This document shows positions 29,464 through 39,186 of a stretch of DNA of 64,000 bases, piece by piece. The notes beneath the pieces are model-generated. The model was not told the DNA's origin. It made no database searches and was given only the letters and a program-made list of their open reading frames with translations. The first letter of the stretch is position 1. Each line of letters opens with the position of its first letter. The DNA lies in assembly GCA_003140855.1 (NCBI GenBank), contig PLLF01000070.1, positions 1 through 64,000 of the forward strand. Reading direction: 5' to 3'. The stretch is from Vulcanimicrobiota bacterium (GTDB taxonomy: Bacteria > Vulcanimicrobiota > Vulcanimicrobiia > Vulcanimicrobiales > Vulcanimicrobiaceae). The position numbers and the translations under genes are program-made.

Positions 29464-30588
29464 ATGATTCGCCTACGACGTAAGAGTAAGCCGGTATTTC
29501 TACAGAATAAAACCGGCAAGGACGACGCGAAGTCTATTTGGATTGGCGGCGATCATCCGATCGTGGTGCAGACGATGACGACCACGGACACCGCCGACGC
29601 CGACGCGACGCTGGCGCAGATTTACGGTTTGGCCATGGAAGGCGCCGAGGTCGTACGCGTAACGGTTAAAGATCCGCCCGACGCCGCCGCCATGCCGGCA
29701 ATTGTCCAACGTTCACCCGTTCCGATCGTGGCCGACATCCATTTCGATCATCGCATGGCGCTCGCGGCCATCGAGGCCGGCGTCGCGAAATTGCGGCTCA
29801 ACCCGGGCAACATCCGCGATTACAACAAGACCAAGGAAGTCGTTGAGGCCGCGAAAGCACGCGGCATTCCAATTCGTATCGGGGTGAACATGGGCTCCCT
29901 GGCGCCCGATCTCGAGAAGACGCTCGGCCACACGCCCGAAGCGATGGTCGAATCGGCAATGCGCCACGTGGAGATCCTCGAAGGTCTGAATCACAACGAC
30001 ATCGTTATCTCGCTCAAGGCGCACGACGTGACGACCACCGTAGCGGCCTACCGGCTCATGGACAAACGGTTGCGCGAGCGCGATACGCCCTACGCATTGC
30101 ACTTAGGAATTACCGAAGCCGGCTTGCTGCGCGACGGCACGATCAAATCGTCCGTCGGGCTGGGCATCTTGCTGTTCGAAGGCATCGGCGACACGATCCG
30201 CATCTCGCTGGCCGCCGATCCGATCGAGGAAGTTCCGGCCTGCTGGAGTTTACTCAAGGCGCTCGGCCTTCGCGAAAAGGGTTTTGAGATTACGGCTTGT
30301 CCGTCGTGTGGACGCGCCGAGATCAGCGTGCTGGAACTGGGCGAAAGCGTCGAGGCGATCGCTAAGGAATATACTGCGCCGGTGAAAGTCGCCGTGATGG
30401 GCTGCGTCGTAAACGGTCCGGGTGAATCGAAGATGGCCGACGTCGGAGTCGCCGGCGGAAAAGGCAAAGGGGCGATCTATCGCGCGGGCGAGCTCGTCGG
30501 CACCTTTCCTGAAGACCAACTCTTAGGCGCCCTGCGTGCGGAGATCGAGAAAGTGATCCGCGAAAAGTATCCGGAGCATGCGGTATAA
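29464..30588 (+). CDS. ispG: (E)-4-hydroxy-3-methylbut-2-enyl diphosphate synthase
   Basis: VQTMTTTDTADADATLAQI, VADIHFDHRMAL, LRLNPGNI, CPSCGRAEISV, GCVVNGPGE. Confidence 0.97.
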   Translation: MIRLRRKSKPVFLQNKTGKDDAKSIWIGGDHPIVVQTMTTTDTADADATLAQIYGLAMEGAEVVRVTVKDPPDAAAMPAIVQRSPVPIVADIHFDHRMALAAIEAGVAKLRLNPGNIRDYNKTKEVVEAAKARGIPIRIGVNMGSLAPDLEKTLGHTPEAMVESAMRHVEILEGLNHNDIVISLKAHDVTTTVAAYRLMDKRLRERDTPYALHLGITEAGLLRDGTIKSSVGLGILLFEGIGDTIRISLAADPIEEVPACWSLLKALGLREKGFEITACPSCGRAEISVLELGESVEAIAKEYTAPVKVAVMGCVVNGPGESKMADVGVAGGKGKGAIYRAGELVGTFPEDQLLGALRAEIEKVIREKYPEHAV

Positions 30589-31033
30589 AGCGCCGGGTCG
30601 CGCTGCCGTAGCCGTCACCGCGGCAATTGCGGTCGCAGCTTCGCTTGCGTTCTCGCTCGCCAAGCCCGTTGAAGTGCGCGTCGACGGACAGCCGATGCTC
30701 ACCGATGTGCCGCCGGTGAGAACCGACGCCGAAACCGTTTTCGTACCGCTACGCGCGCTCAGCGACGCGCTCGGCGCCGAAACGCGCTACGAACAAAAAT
30801 CCGGCGAGATCTTCCTGACTCGCGGCGATCAGCTGTTGCATCTGAAGATCGGCGATCTGCACGCGACATTGAACGGCATGCCCATGACGCTCAAACATGC
30901 GCCCTTCCGCGTGCGCGGCCGCGCGATGATCGGTCTGCGTACGGTTCAGAGCGCTTTCGGCGTGCGCGTCAAGTTCGACAAGACCGCATCGCGCGTCGAC
31001 GTGAACACGCTGGGAACCGCCGCCGCTCCTTAA
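30578..31033 (+). CDS. Copper amine oxidase N-terminal-like domain protein, exported
   Basis: VRVDGQPMLTDVPPVRTDAETVFVPLRALSDALGAETRYEQKSGEIFLTRGDQLLHLKIG. Confidence 0.8.
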   Translation: MRYKAPGRAAVAVTAAIAVAASLAFSLAKPVEVRVDGQPMLTDVPPVRTDAETVFVPLRALSDALGAETRYEQKSGEIFLTRGDQLLHLKIGDLHATLNGMPMTLKHAPFRVRGRAMIGLRTVQSAFGVRVKFDKTASRVDVNTLGTAAAP

Positions 31034-31034
31034 C

Positions 31035-32555
31035 TTAAGGAACTTCCTGTAAGCCCTCCGGTTCGATGACCGGCACGACGTCGTCCGGATTGGACTTGCG
31101 GAAGCCGTAACTGAAGAAGAAGATCAAGCCGACGATCAGTGCGCCGCCAAACCAAACCCACGTTGTCCGAGACAATCCAAATATCGCCAAGAACAGCGAA
31201 CTGACGATGCCCGCCAGCGGGAACCATGGGGAGAACGGTACGCGGAAACTGCGCGGCATGTTGGGATTTCGCTTACGCAAATAGAGCACGCCCGCGCAAA
31301 CTACCGAGAAAGCGATGAGCGTGCCGATATTTACCAAGTTCAGGAGATTGACTAGCGGCACGATTAACGCCAGGATAGCGACCGCGATGCCGGTGCCTAG
31401 TGTCGTGATGATCGGTGTTTTGAAACGTGGATGTACCTTCGCGATCACGGGCGGCAGCATTTTATCGCGAGCCATGACATAAAAAATTCGGGATTGACCG
31501 AGCAGCGACGCCAACGCGACGCTCGTCGTTCCGGCCAGCACTCCGATGGTGATGATCCAACTCAGGAGTGGGATGTGCAAAGGGGCGAGGGCATGGACGA
31601 GCGGATTCTTAATCGGCACGTTCTGCCAAGGCCCAGATCCGACTAAGACCAAAGCGGTAGCGCAATATAATACCGTCCCGATCGCAAGTGCGCCGATAAC
31701 GCCCAGCGGCACGTCGCGCTGCGGGTTCTTGCACTCTTCGGCGGTGGTCGTCGCGGCATCGAATCCGATATAGGCGAAGAACACCCATGCCGAGATCGCG
31801 ATGATGCCGTACGGCTGTGAGGACTCCGCGGCGCCGCCGAAAGGCTGCAGCGCGCCCCACCCTTTCGGATTGAAATTGTGAAAATTGAACGCGTGTACGA
31901 GAAAAATTCCCGCAACGATAAAGACCAACAGTGCTCCAATTTTCAGCACAACGAAGATGTTGTTCGTGGTTGCCGTTTCGCGGATCCCGATCGATAGTAG
32001 AATGCTCAAGAGCAAAATGAAGACCGCGCTCACGATATCATATTGAGAGTGCAGCAAATCCCACCCCCAGAATTGCCACCAGGCGCCATGCATGAGAAAG
32101 TTCGACTGTTGCGCCCAAGCCGGCAGCACCATACCTAAGCTTTTCAAAATGTCTTGAATAGCGGCCGAGAACTGCTGTGCCACGGGAGCCGCGCTGATGC
32201 CATATTCGAAAATCAATGCGAATCCGATGATCCAGGCAAAGAGTTTGCCCATGGTCGCGTAGGCGTACGTGTAGGCGCTTCCGGCCACAGGAACCATGGC
32301 GCCGAGTTCTGCATAACAAAGCGCTGCAAAGAACGATGTCGCTCCCGCCAGCAAATACGAAATGATGACGGCCGGGCCGGCGCCTCGCACGGCAGTTCCG
32401 ACCGTGGTGAAGATGCCGCCGCCGATCATCGTGCCGAGGCCGATCGCGATGAGATCCCTAGCGGTTAGCGCTCGTCGCAAGATCTTGCGCCCGCCCAGCT
32501 CGCGCAGCCGCTCGGCGTTCGTCGTTTGGAAGAGTCGCGACGCGAACGAGCTCAT
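31035..32555 (-). CDS. Amino acid permease (APC family)
   Basis: DLIAIGLGTMIGGGIFTTVGTA...GPAVIISYLLAGATSFFAALCYAELGAMVPVAGSAYTYAYATMG. Confidence 0.92.
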   Translation of the reverse strand: MSSFASRLFQTTNAERLRELGGRKILRRALTARDLIAIGLGTMIGGGIFTTVGTAVRGAGPAVIISYLLAGATSFFAALCYAELGAMVPVAGSAYTYAYATMGKLFAWIIGFALIFEYGISAAPVAQQFSAAIQDILKSLGMVLPAWAQQSNFLMHGAWWQFWGWDLLHSQYDIVSAVFILLLSILLSIGIRETATTNNIFVVLKIGALLVFIVAGIFLVHAFNFHNFNPKGWGALQPFGGAAESSQPYGIIAISAWVFFAYIGFDAATTTAEECKNPQRDVPLGVIGALAIGTVLYCATALVLVGSGPWQNVPIKNPLVHALAPLHIPLLSWIITIGVLAGTTSVALASLLGQSRIFYVMARDKMLPPVIAKVHPRFKTPIITTLGTGIAVAILALIVPLVNLLNLVNIGTLIAFSVVCAGVLYLRKRNPNMPRSFRVPFSPWFPLAGIVSSLFLAIFGLSRTTWVWFGGALIVGLIFFFSYGFRKSNPDDVVPVIEPEGLQEVP

Positions 32556-33133
32556 TGGGAATCCGGAGGTTGCGATGCGGCGTTCCATTGCGCTTCCGCG
32601 ACGCCGGCGCGTTTATTGATGGCGCGGGCCCAAACGAAGAGCGCATCGGAAAGGCGATTCAAGAACCCAACGGTCTCGACCGAGATCTCCGGTTCCTGCT
32701 CGCGCAGCGAGATCAGCAGCCGCTCGGCGCGCCGGCATACCGTGCGCGCGTAATGCAGCTGCGCGCCGGCGACGCTTCCGCCGGGCAGGATAAAAGCGTG
32801 GAGCGGCTCGAGCAGAGCCTCGGTTTCGTCGATTGCTCGTTCGAGCGCCGCGATCTGCGATGCGCCAACCAGCGGCATGTCGGGCCAGCGGTGTTTGGAC
32901 GGAGTCGCAAGCTCGGCGCCCAGATTGAAGAGCATGTCTTGCGTCCATGCCAGCCATCCATCGATCCGATCGCCGCGCAGATGGGCTCGCACCACGCCGA
33001 TCGCGCTCGAAAGCTCGTCCACGGTCCCGTACGTTTCAATGCGCGCGCTGTTCTTGGAAACGCGCTCGCCGCCCACGAGTCCGGTGCTGCCGTTGTCGCC
33101 GGAGCGGGTGTAGATGCGCGTTCGCTTCGCCAT
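32552..33133 (-). CDS. Cob(I)yrinic acid a,c-diamide adenosyltransferase (PduO type)
   Basis: RIYTRSGDNGSTGLVGGERVSKNSARIETYGTVDELSSAIG...FILPGGSVAGAQLHYARTVCRRAER. Confidence 0.94.
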   Translation of the reverse strand: MAKRTRIYTRSGDNGSTGLVGGERVSKNSARIETYGTVDELSSAIGVVRAHLRGDRIDGWLAWTQDMLFNLGAELATPSKHRWPDMPLVGASQIAALERAIDETEALLEPLHAFILPGGSVAGAQLHYARTVCRRAERLLISLREQEPEISVETVGFLNRLSDALFVWARAINKRAGVAEAQWNAASQPPDSQ

Positions 33134-33213
33134 GCTGCTCCTTGCAACGTTCGCGGTTCCCAGGCCTTTTCGAGAAACGGAACCGCCGCCCGATGGCGAA
33201 CGTATGCCAGGGT

Positions 33214-34407
33214 ATGACCAAAAGAATCGAACGCCGCGCGTTTCTTGCGGCCTGCGCGGCCGCTTCCGCGACCGTGGCCTTGGGCAACGGCATCGCTTAC
33301 GGACAGCAACCCGGATTCGCCGCCGCAAATATTCAGCTCGACCCTTCGACTTCCGGCCGCCGCATGTTGGCGGAATTCATGGGATTGAGCTTCGAGGCTT
33401 CACTTATCCCGGGCAGTGTATTTTTTAACGGCGGCAATCGCGCGCTGATCGATTACGTGCGGGGCCTGGGCGGCCGCGGCATACTCCAATTCGGCGGCGC
33501 CAACCTCGATACGACCGCTTACGCGGCGGCAGATATCGCTAATCTCGCGCAGTTCGCGTCGGCGGTGAATTGGCGCATCGTTCTCGGCTTGAGCATGAGC
33601 GCGCCGGTTTTTAACGTGGCCGATCAAGCCGCCAAAGCCAGCCAAGCGTTGGGAGAGCAGCTTTTGGCGTTCGAGCTCGGCAGCGCGCCGGATCTGCGTT
33701 TCAAAGATTACGGCACATTCTTGTCGGCCTTTCGTGCGCGCGTCGCATCGGTGAGTGCCAACGATCCCGCGGCCATGTACGCCGGCCCGGCAACCGCCGA
33801 GCATGCGGATTGGGCTGCACGGTTTGCGCAAGACGAACGCCCGCAGCTCGTACTGCTCACGCAACAGTACGCCCATACCGGCGGTGAGTCGGCATTGCGC
33901 CTGGGCGTGCGCGATATTCCTAAAACAGCAGCGATGGTAGATTTGCCGTACCGCATCGAGCAGATCGTTTCGAACAGCAATAACGTGGCCAACGCGCTGT
34001 GGGCGCTGGATTTCTCACTCGAGCTCGCGGCTAGCGGAGCCGACGGCGCGAATTTCCACGACGACGCCGATGCGCAGCGCGGCCCGCTGTATCAGGCGCT
34101 GCTGCTCGTCAAGGAATCCGTCAATGCGCGCTTCGTGCCGGTGAAACTGCAAACTGCCAACAGCAATTTCACGGCCTACGCGGTCGAACGCGACGATGGA
34201 ACGCGCGTCGTAACGCTGATCAATCGCGATTCGAACGTGGGAGCTGCGGTCAACTTGAACGCGGGGCGTCCGCCGCGCAATCCGCGCGTCCGGCGGTTGA
34301 CCGCGCTGAGCATGGATACCACGCAAATCAACGTCGTGGATTGGCAGCCCGTGGATCCCGCGACGCTCGAAGTCCCACCGGCGTCGGCTGCGCTCGTCAC
34401 GCTCTAA
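33214..34407 (+). CDS. TAT-exported glycoside hydrolase, GH79-like
   Basis: RRAFLAACAAASATVALG TAT-like leader; FMGLSFEASLI... and C-terminal beta domain VERDDGTRVVTLINRDSN. Confidence 0.65.
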   Translation: MTKRIERRAFLAACAAASATVALGNGIAYGQQPGFAAANIQLDPSTSGRRMLAEFMGLSFEASLIPGSVFFNGGNRALIDYVRGLGGRGILQFGGANLDTTAYAAADIANLAQFASAVNWRIVLGLSMSAPVFNVADQAAKASQALGEQLLAFELGSAPDLRFKDYGTFLSAFRARVASVSANDPAAMYAGPATAEHADWAARFAQDERPQLVLLTQQYAHTGGESALRLGVRDIPKTAAMVDLPYRIEQIVSNSNNVANALWALDFSLELAASGADGANFHDDADAQRGPLYQALLLVKESVNARFVPVKLQTANSNFTAYAVERDDGTRVVTLINRDSNVGAAVNLNAGRPPRNPRVRRLTALSMDTTQINVVDWQPVDPATLEVPPASAALVTL

Positions 34408-35870
34408 TGCCCGAACTACCCGCACAGGAGCCGCTGGTCAAAGAGATCCCGCCCAAAGGCGCGGATCTCTCCGCATGGTACACCGCGGTCTGTTTAAAAG
34501 CCGAGCTCGTCTCGTACGCTCCGGTGCGCGGCTGCGTCGTTTTGCGCCCGTACGGGTTTGGTTTGTGGGAAAATCTGCAGCGCGAACTCGACGCCCGTTT
34601 CAAAGCGACGGGTCACGAGAACGCGTATTTTCCGCTGTTGATCCCCGAGAGCTTGCTGATCCGCGAGGCCGAGCACGTCGAAGGCTTTGCACCCGAAGTT
34701 GCGTGGGTGACCGAAGGCGGCCAGGAGAAACTCGAAGAGCGTTTGGCGATCCGGCCGACATCTGAAGCGATAATCGGCGTCATGTACGCGAAGTGGATTC
34801 AATCGCACCGCGATCTGCCGGTGCTGATCAACCAGTGGGCCAACGTCGTGCGGTGGGAGAAAGCGACGCGGCCGTTCTTGCGAACGATGGAATTTCTTTG
34901 GCAGGAAGGGCACACGGCGCACGCGACCGCCGAAGAAGCACGCGAGGAAACCGAGCGGATGCTGGACGTCTATCGCGATTTCGCCGAAAACGTCGCCGCG
35001 GTGCCGGTCTATGCGGGACTGAAGAGCGCGAGCGAGCGTTTTCCGGGCGCCGTGGAAACGTACTCGATCGAAGCGCTGATGCCCGACGGGAAAGCGCTGC
35101 AGTCCGCGACGTCGCACTATCTAGGACAGAACTTCAGCCGCGCCTACGACATTACGTTTTCGGACACCGATCAGCAAATGAAACACGTCTATACGACGTC
35201 GTGGGGAATGTCTTGGCGAATGCTCGGCGCCATGATCATGGTGCATGGCGACGACCGTGGATTGCGGGTTCCGCCGAAGATGGCACCGATCGAAGCGGTC
35301 ATCGTGCCGATCGTCAAGGGCGACGAAACGGCGCCTTTGGAGAAAGCGCGCGAGCTGGCTGCGGGCTTGCGGGCCGAAGGGTTTCGCGTCAGAGTGGACG
35401 ATCGCGATCGCTCGCCCGGCTTCAAATACAGCGATTGGGAAATGCGGGGCGTGCCGTTGCGGATTGAAATCGGTCCGCGCGACCTGCAAAGCGGTTCGGT
35501 CACGCTCGTCAGGCGCGACAAAGCGAAGGGCGAGGAAGACTCCAAAGTCTCGGCCGCTTTCGACGCACTGGGGACGACACTGCGCACTCAACTCGAGGCC
35601 GTGCAAGCATCGCTCTACGCTCAGGCCAAACTATTTCTCGAAAGTCACACGTTTGCCGTGAACGATCGCACCGTGTTTTTCGAACGCTGCAAAGATCGCT
35701 CGGGCATGATCGATATCCCATGGTGCAAGCGGGCCGATTGCGAGGCCATTCTGAAAAACCAAACGTCCGCAACGACACGCGTCATGCGCGAACTGCAGCA
35801 ACCCGGAGCCGTCTGCACGGCTTGCGGCGAGCCGGCCGTCGTCAACGCATACTTTGCTCAAAGTTATTAG
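34407..35870 (+). CDS. proS: Prolyl-tRNA synthetase, archaeal/eukaryotic-like type
   Basis: LSAWYTAVCLKAELVSYAPVRGCVVLRPYGFGLWENLQ...LAIRPTSEAIIG...RWEKATRPFLRTMEFLWQEGHTAHAT; ATG overlaps the previous TAA. Confidence 0.95.
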   Translation: MPELPAQEPLVKEIPPKGADLSAWYTAVCLKAELVSYAPVRGCVVLRPYGFGLWENLQRELDARFKATGHENAYFPLLIPESLLIREAEHVEGFAPEVAWVTEGGQEKLEERLAIRPTSEAIIGVMYAKWIQSHRDLPVLINQWANVVRWEKATRPFLRTMEFLWQEGHTAHATAEEAREETERMLDVYRDFAENVAAVPVYAGLKSASERFPGAVETYSIEALMPDGKALQSATSHYLGQNFSRAYDITFSDTDQQMKHVYTTSWGMSWRMLGAMIMVHGDDRGLRVPPKMAPIEAVIVPIVKGDETAPLEKARELAAGLRAEGFRVRVDDRDRSPGFKYSDWEMRGVPLRIEIGPRDLQSGSVTLVRRDKAKGEEDSKVSAAFDALGTTLRTQLEAVQASLYAQAKLFLESHTFAVNDRTVFFERCKDRSGMIDIPWCKRADCEAILKNQTSATTRVMRELQQPGAVCTACGEPAVVNAYFAQSY

Positions 35871-36369
35871 CGCCGCGATCCTCATCGCGCAGCTCTTTCC
35901 GACGGCGCCGCCGGGCGTAAACCGGCTCGATGCGAATGCCCGCGCGGCGGGCAACCGGAAAGCGATCGCGGTCGCCATCGGACGGGCGCTCTTCAAAACG
36001 CGCTGGCCGGCGCAGGTGTTGAACGTGTATGCGGACGGCTTCGGCGGCCACGACATCGCCGGGCTGCGCATCTCCGGCGAGCATTTCCACGGCGCCGTGA
36101 CGCGCGACCGTTTCGTCGAAGAGGTCGCGTCCTTGGTGCAAGAGGCCTTCGCGGCGTCACCCGTGGACGAAGTGGACGTTTGGGCCAGTATTCCGCTGCG
36201 CTTGGGTAAGGATGTCGTTGTGGCCGGCGATCTCGCGAAGCCCAGCTCCCGCACCGTCTTTACGGTGAGTATTCGTCGCGGCGAGCGCAGCGATGCGCTC
36301 ATTCGCCGCATGCGCGGGAGCGACGGAGTCTACTGGGACCAGGAGTGGGCCCATGCAGATTTAAAGTGA
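35854..36369 (+). CDS. Secreted hypothetical protein
   Basis: 171 aa with signal peptide MLKVISAAILIAQLFPTAPPG; between proS and the M16 gene. Confidence 0.6.
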   Translation: MLKVISAAILIAQLFPTAPPGVNRLDANARAAGNRKAIAVAIGRALFKTRWPAQVLNVYADGFGGHDIAGLRISGEHFHGAVTRDRFVEEVASLVQEAFAASPVDEVDVWASIPLRLGKDVVVAGDLAKPSSRTVFTVSIRRGERSDALIRRMRGSDGVYWDQEWAHADLK

Positions 36370-36379
36370 GGAGGCTCTA

Positions 36380-37636
36380 GTGTATCGCAAGAGCGTTCTC
36401 TCTAACGGTGTCCGGGTAATCAGTGAATCGATGCCCGGTTTTCGTTCTGTCTCGATCGGCATCTGGGCCGACGTCGGTTCCGCGGTCGAGCAGCCGCAGC
36501 TCCGCGGTGTTTCGCATATGGTGGAGCATATGCTCTTTAAAGGAACGGAGCGGCGCACGGCCCGCGAGATCGCCGAAGAAATGGACGGCGTCGGCGGAAA
36601 TCTGAACGCATTCACCGACAAAGAGGCGACCTGTTACTACGCTAAGGTCATGGACGTCCATCTGCCGCTGGCGATCGACGTGCTCTCCGACATGTTCTTG
36701 AATTCGCGCTTCGATCCGCCGGAGCTTGCCAAAGAGCAGAAGGTCGTGCTCGAAGAGATCAAGATGTACGACGATTCTCCCGACGAGCTGATCCACGATC
36801 TCTTCATTCAAACGATGTGGCGCGGAAGCAACTTGGGTTCGCCGACGATCGGCTTCGCCGACACGGTGACGAAGTTGACGCAGAACGATTTGCGGCAGCA
36901 CATGGCGCGTCATTACGCGCCGAACTCGGTGGTCGTCGCCGCGGCCGGCAACGTCGATCACGATGCGCTGGTGGACATGCTCGAGCGCGTGCTGGAGCCC
37001 TTCAAGGGAACGTGCGACCTGCCGGTGCCCGAAAACCCAGCGCCGACGCCGGCGTCGCTTTTCCGCCAGAAAGACAGCGAACAAGCCTACGTGGTAATGG
37101 GCACGACCGGACTGACGGTGCGCGATGAACGCCGCTACGTGCTGTCGGTGCTCGACACGATTTTGGGCGGTGGAATGTCGAGCCGCTTATTTCAGGAAAT
37201 CCGCGAGAAGCGCGGCCTCGTCTACACCGTGTATTCTTTTCAGGCCGCCTACCGGGGCGCCGGACTTTTTGCGGTCTATGCCGGCACGTCGCCGCAAACC
37301 GTCGGCGAGTGCGTTTCGGTCGTCGGCGATCAATTCGTGGAGATGCGCCGGATGAGCGTCGGTGACGCGGAGCTGAGGCTGGCAAAAGAACATATTAAAG
37401 GAAGCCTCTCGCTTTCGCTCGAGAGCACGTCCGGCCGCATGATCCGCCTGGGCCGCAGCGAGTTTTCGCTGGGCCGCGACCTTCCGATAGAAGAGATCGA
37501 AGCGAAAGTCGAGGCCGTCACCGCCAAAGAGATCCAAGATCTCGCGCAAGAGTTGCTGGGCGAGGAGAACCTCGGCTTGTGCGTGCTCGGCCCTGTCGAC
37601 GAATCTTCCGTCGCGTGGAATCGCAGCGCTGCATAG
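36380..37636 (+). CDS. M16 family zinc peptidase
   Basis: GVRVISESMPGFRSVSIGIWADVGS...HMVEHMLFKGTERR (HxxEH)...E-x-x-E region; GGGMSSRLFQEIREKRGLVYTVYSF. Confidence 0.95.
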   Translation: MYRKSVLSNGVRVISESMPGFRSVSIGIWADVGSAVEQPQLRGVSHMVEHMLFKGTERRTAREIAEEMDGVGGNLNAFTDKEATCYYAKVMDVHLPLAIDVLSDMFLNSRFDPPELAKEQKVVLEEIKMYDDSPDELIHDLFIQTMWRGSNLGSPTIGFADTVTKLTQNDLRQHMARHYAPNSVVVAAAGNVDHDALVDMLERVLEPFKGTCDLPVPENPAPTPASLFRQKDSEQAYVVMGTTGLTVRDERRYVLSVLDTILGGGMSSRLFQEIREKRGLVYTVYSFQAAYRGAGLFAVYAGTSPQTVGECVSVVGDQFVEMRRMSVGDAELRLAKEHIKGSLSLSLESTSGRMIRLGRSEFSLGRDLPIEEIEAKVEAVTAKEIQDLAQELLGEENLGLCVLGPVDESSVAWNRSAA

Positions 37637-37652
37637 TCACGGCGCCGTTGCG

Positions 37653-38522
37653 CTGATCCCGTTTTGGTCCTGGCAGCTCCTGGCCGCGCTGCTCATCAAT
37701 GTCGTCATACAAGCAATCCAAATAGGCGCTTACGCTGCCCGCCTTGCGGGAGTTCGCACGGGCCGGATTGCGACGTCAATTTCGCTCTTTAACTTGTTCG
37801 TCATGGCAAGCCGTTTAGCCACGCTTGTCTATACGTTGATGCTGGCGCCGATATCCGACAAAGCCGGCAATGCCGTCAAGGCGCTCATGCTGCACCATCC
37901 GGAGCCGCTGCCTGCAATCGGCGCCGTTCAACATATGTTCGAACTGCAGCTGCGCCTGATCGTCATCGCGGGAACCGTCGGAACGATCCTCGGGAGCCTG
38001 ATACTTCCGATGTTCACCTACCTCTATGTGCGTGGAGTGAGGTCGTTCGAACGAACGAAATCCGTGCCTCACTCGATGGTGCGGCTTTTTTATCCGCGTG
38101 TAATCTTTGACGTCGCTAGACATCTGCGGGTTCCCCACTATCGCGAGATTTTCGCGTTCTCGACGCGCAACATTCCCAGGCGCCTGCTGATTTTTAACGT
38201 CGTCGTGACGGCCGTGTATGCTATTGGCGTGGTTGCTGCCTACTATGCAAGCGTGATCGATGTAAACGTCGCGCGCACAGCCGTCGGCATTTCGGGCGTC
38301 ATAAACGGCATTGGTACGATCGCTTTTACATTTTTTGTCGATCCGACGTCCTCGTTAATTGTGGACGAAGCAGTCAAGGGTGAGCGGCCGCACGAGGAAG
38401 TCAAGTCGATGGTCTTCTATCTATCGCTTACAGCGATCGCGGGATGGCTGCTGTCTCAGCTGTTGCTCTGGCCGGCCGCCTGGCTCATTTCCGCGGTCGC
38501 GCATTTGGTGAATCTTGGCTAA
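37653..38522 (+). CDS. amj: Amj-family lipid II flippase; probable CTG start
   Basis: IPFWSWQLLAALLINVVIQAIQIGAYAARLAGVRTGRIATSISLFNLFVMASR... matches the Amj/YdaH pattern; no in-frame ATG/GTG/TTG before 37794. Confidence 0.8.
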   Translation: MIPFWSWQLLAALLINVVIQAIQIGAYAARLAGVRTGRIATSISLFNLFVMASRLATLVYTLMLAPISDKAGNAVKALMLHHPEPLPAIGAVQHMFELQLRLIVIAGTVGTILGSLILPMFTYLYVRGVRSFERTKSVPHSMVRLFYPRVIFDVARHLRVPHYREIFAFSTRNIPRRLLIFNVVVTAVYAIGVVAAYYASVIDVNVARTAVGISGVINGIGTIAFTFFVDPTSSLIVDEAVKGERPHEEVKSMVFYLSLTAIAGWLLSQLLLWPAAWLISAVAHLVNLG

Positions 38523-38525
38523 GGC

Positions 38526-39182
38526 ATGAAACTGGCTCGTGTGCTCGCCTTCGCAACCATAGTCGCTTTGGGCGCGAGCGGATGCGCCGCACCCGTCGAA
38601 CGCTGGATCGTGAACACGCGCATTCATCAAGGCGACACCGCCCTGGCGCGCGGAAGTTTGCACGAAGCCGCGACGGCTTACAGGCTCGCGTTACGCATTA
38701 GCCCGAACGACCCACGCGCGCGCGCCGGATTTTCAAATGCCGCCGCGAGCATTGCCGACGCCGACTTCCGCACGGGAAACTATGACGATGCATTAGCGAC
38801 CATCAACGCGGCGCAAAAATACGATCCGGCCAGCGTTCGCCTGCTGGCGCTGCGTTCCCAGATCGACGATGCCCGGCTAAAGCGCGCGATCGTGGTATCC
38901 AACTATCCGACATATCGCGCCGCTGCAGCCGAGATTCAGGCATCGTACAATGCCTTGCAGGCGCAAAATAGACTGATCGTCCATAGCCTTCACCGCTTTG
39001 CGTACACGTACGATACGCAAGACCTCACGCGCGCCATCGAGGATTCTTACGAACTGCAGCGCGAGATAGCTAGGGACACGAACAGGCTCATCGTGTACCG
39101 CCAACTCGTAGAATCCGGAGTGCCGGCCACCGAAAAGGCCGCCGCGACCGCGGTTTCAGGCTCGCTGCTCCCGCTGCCTTAA
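38526..39182 (+). CDS. TPR-containing lipoprotein
   Basis: Lipobox ALGASGCAA; TPR-like helices GDTALARGSLHEAATAYRLALRISPNDPRARAGF. Confidence 0.75.
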   Translation: MKLARVLAFATIVALGASGCAAPVERWIVNTRIHQGDTALARGSLHEAATAYRLALRISPNDPRARAGFSNAAASIADADFRTGNYDDALATINAAQKYDPASVRLLALRSQIDDARLKRAIVVSNYPTYRAAAAEIQASYNALQAQNRLIVHSLHRFAYTYDTQDLTRAIEDSYELQREIARDTNRLIVYRQLVESGVPATEKAAATAVSGSLLPLP

Positions 39183-39186
39183 GATT

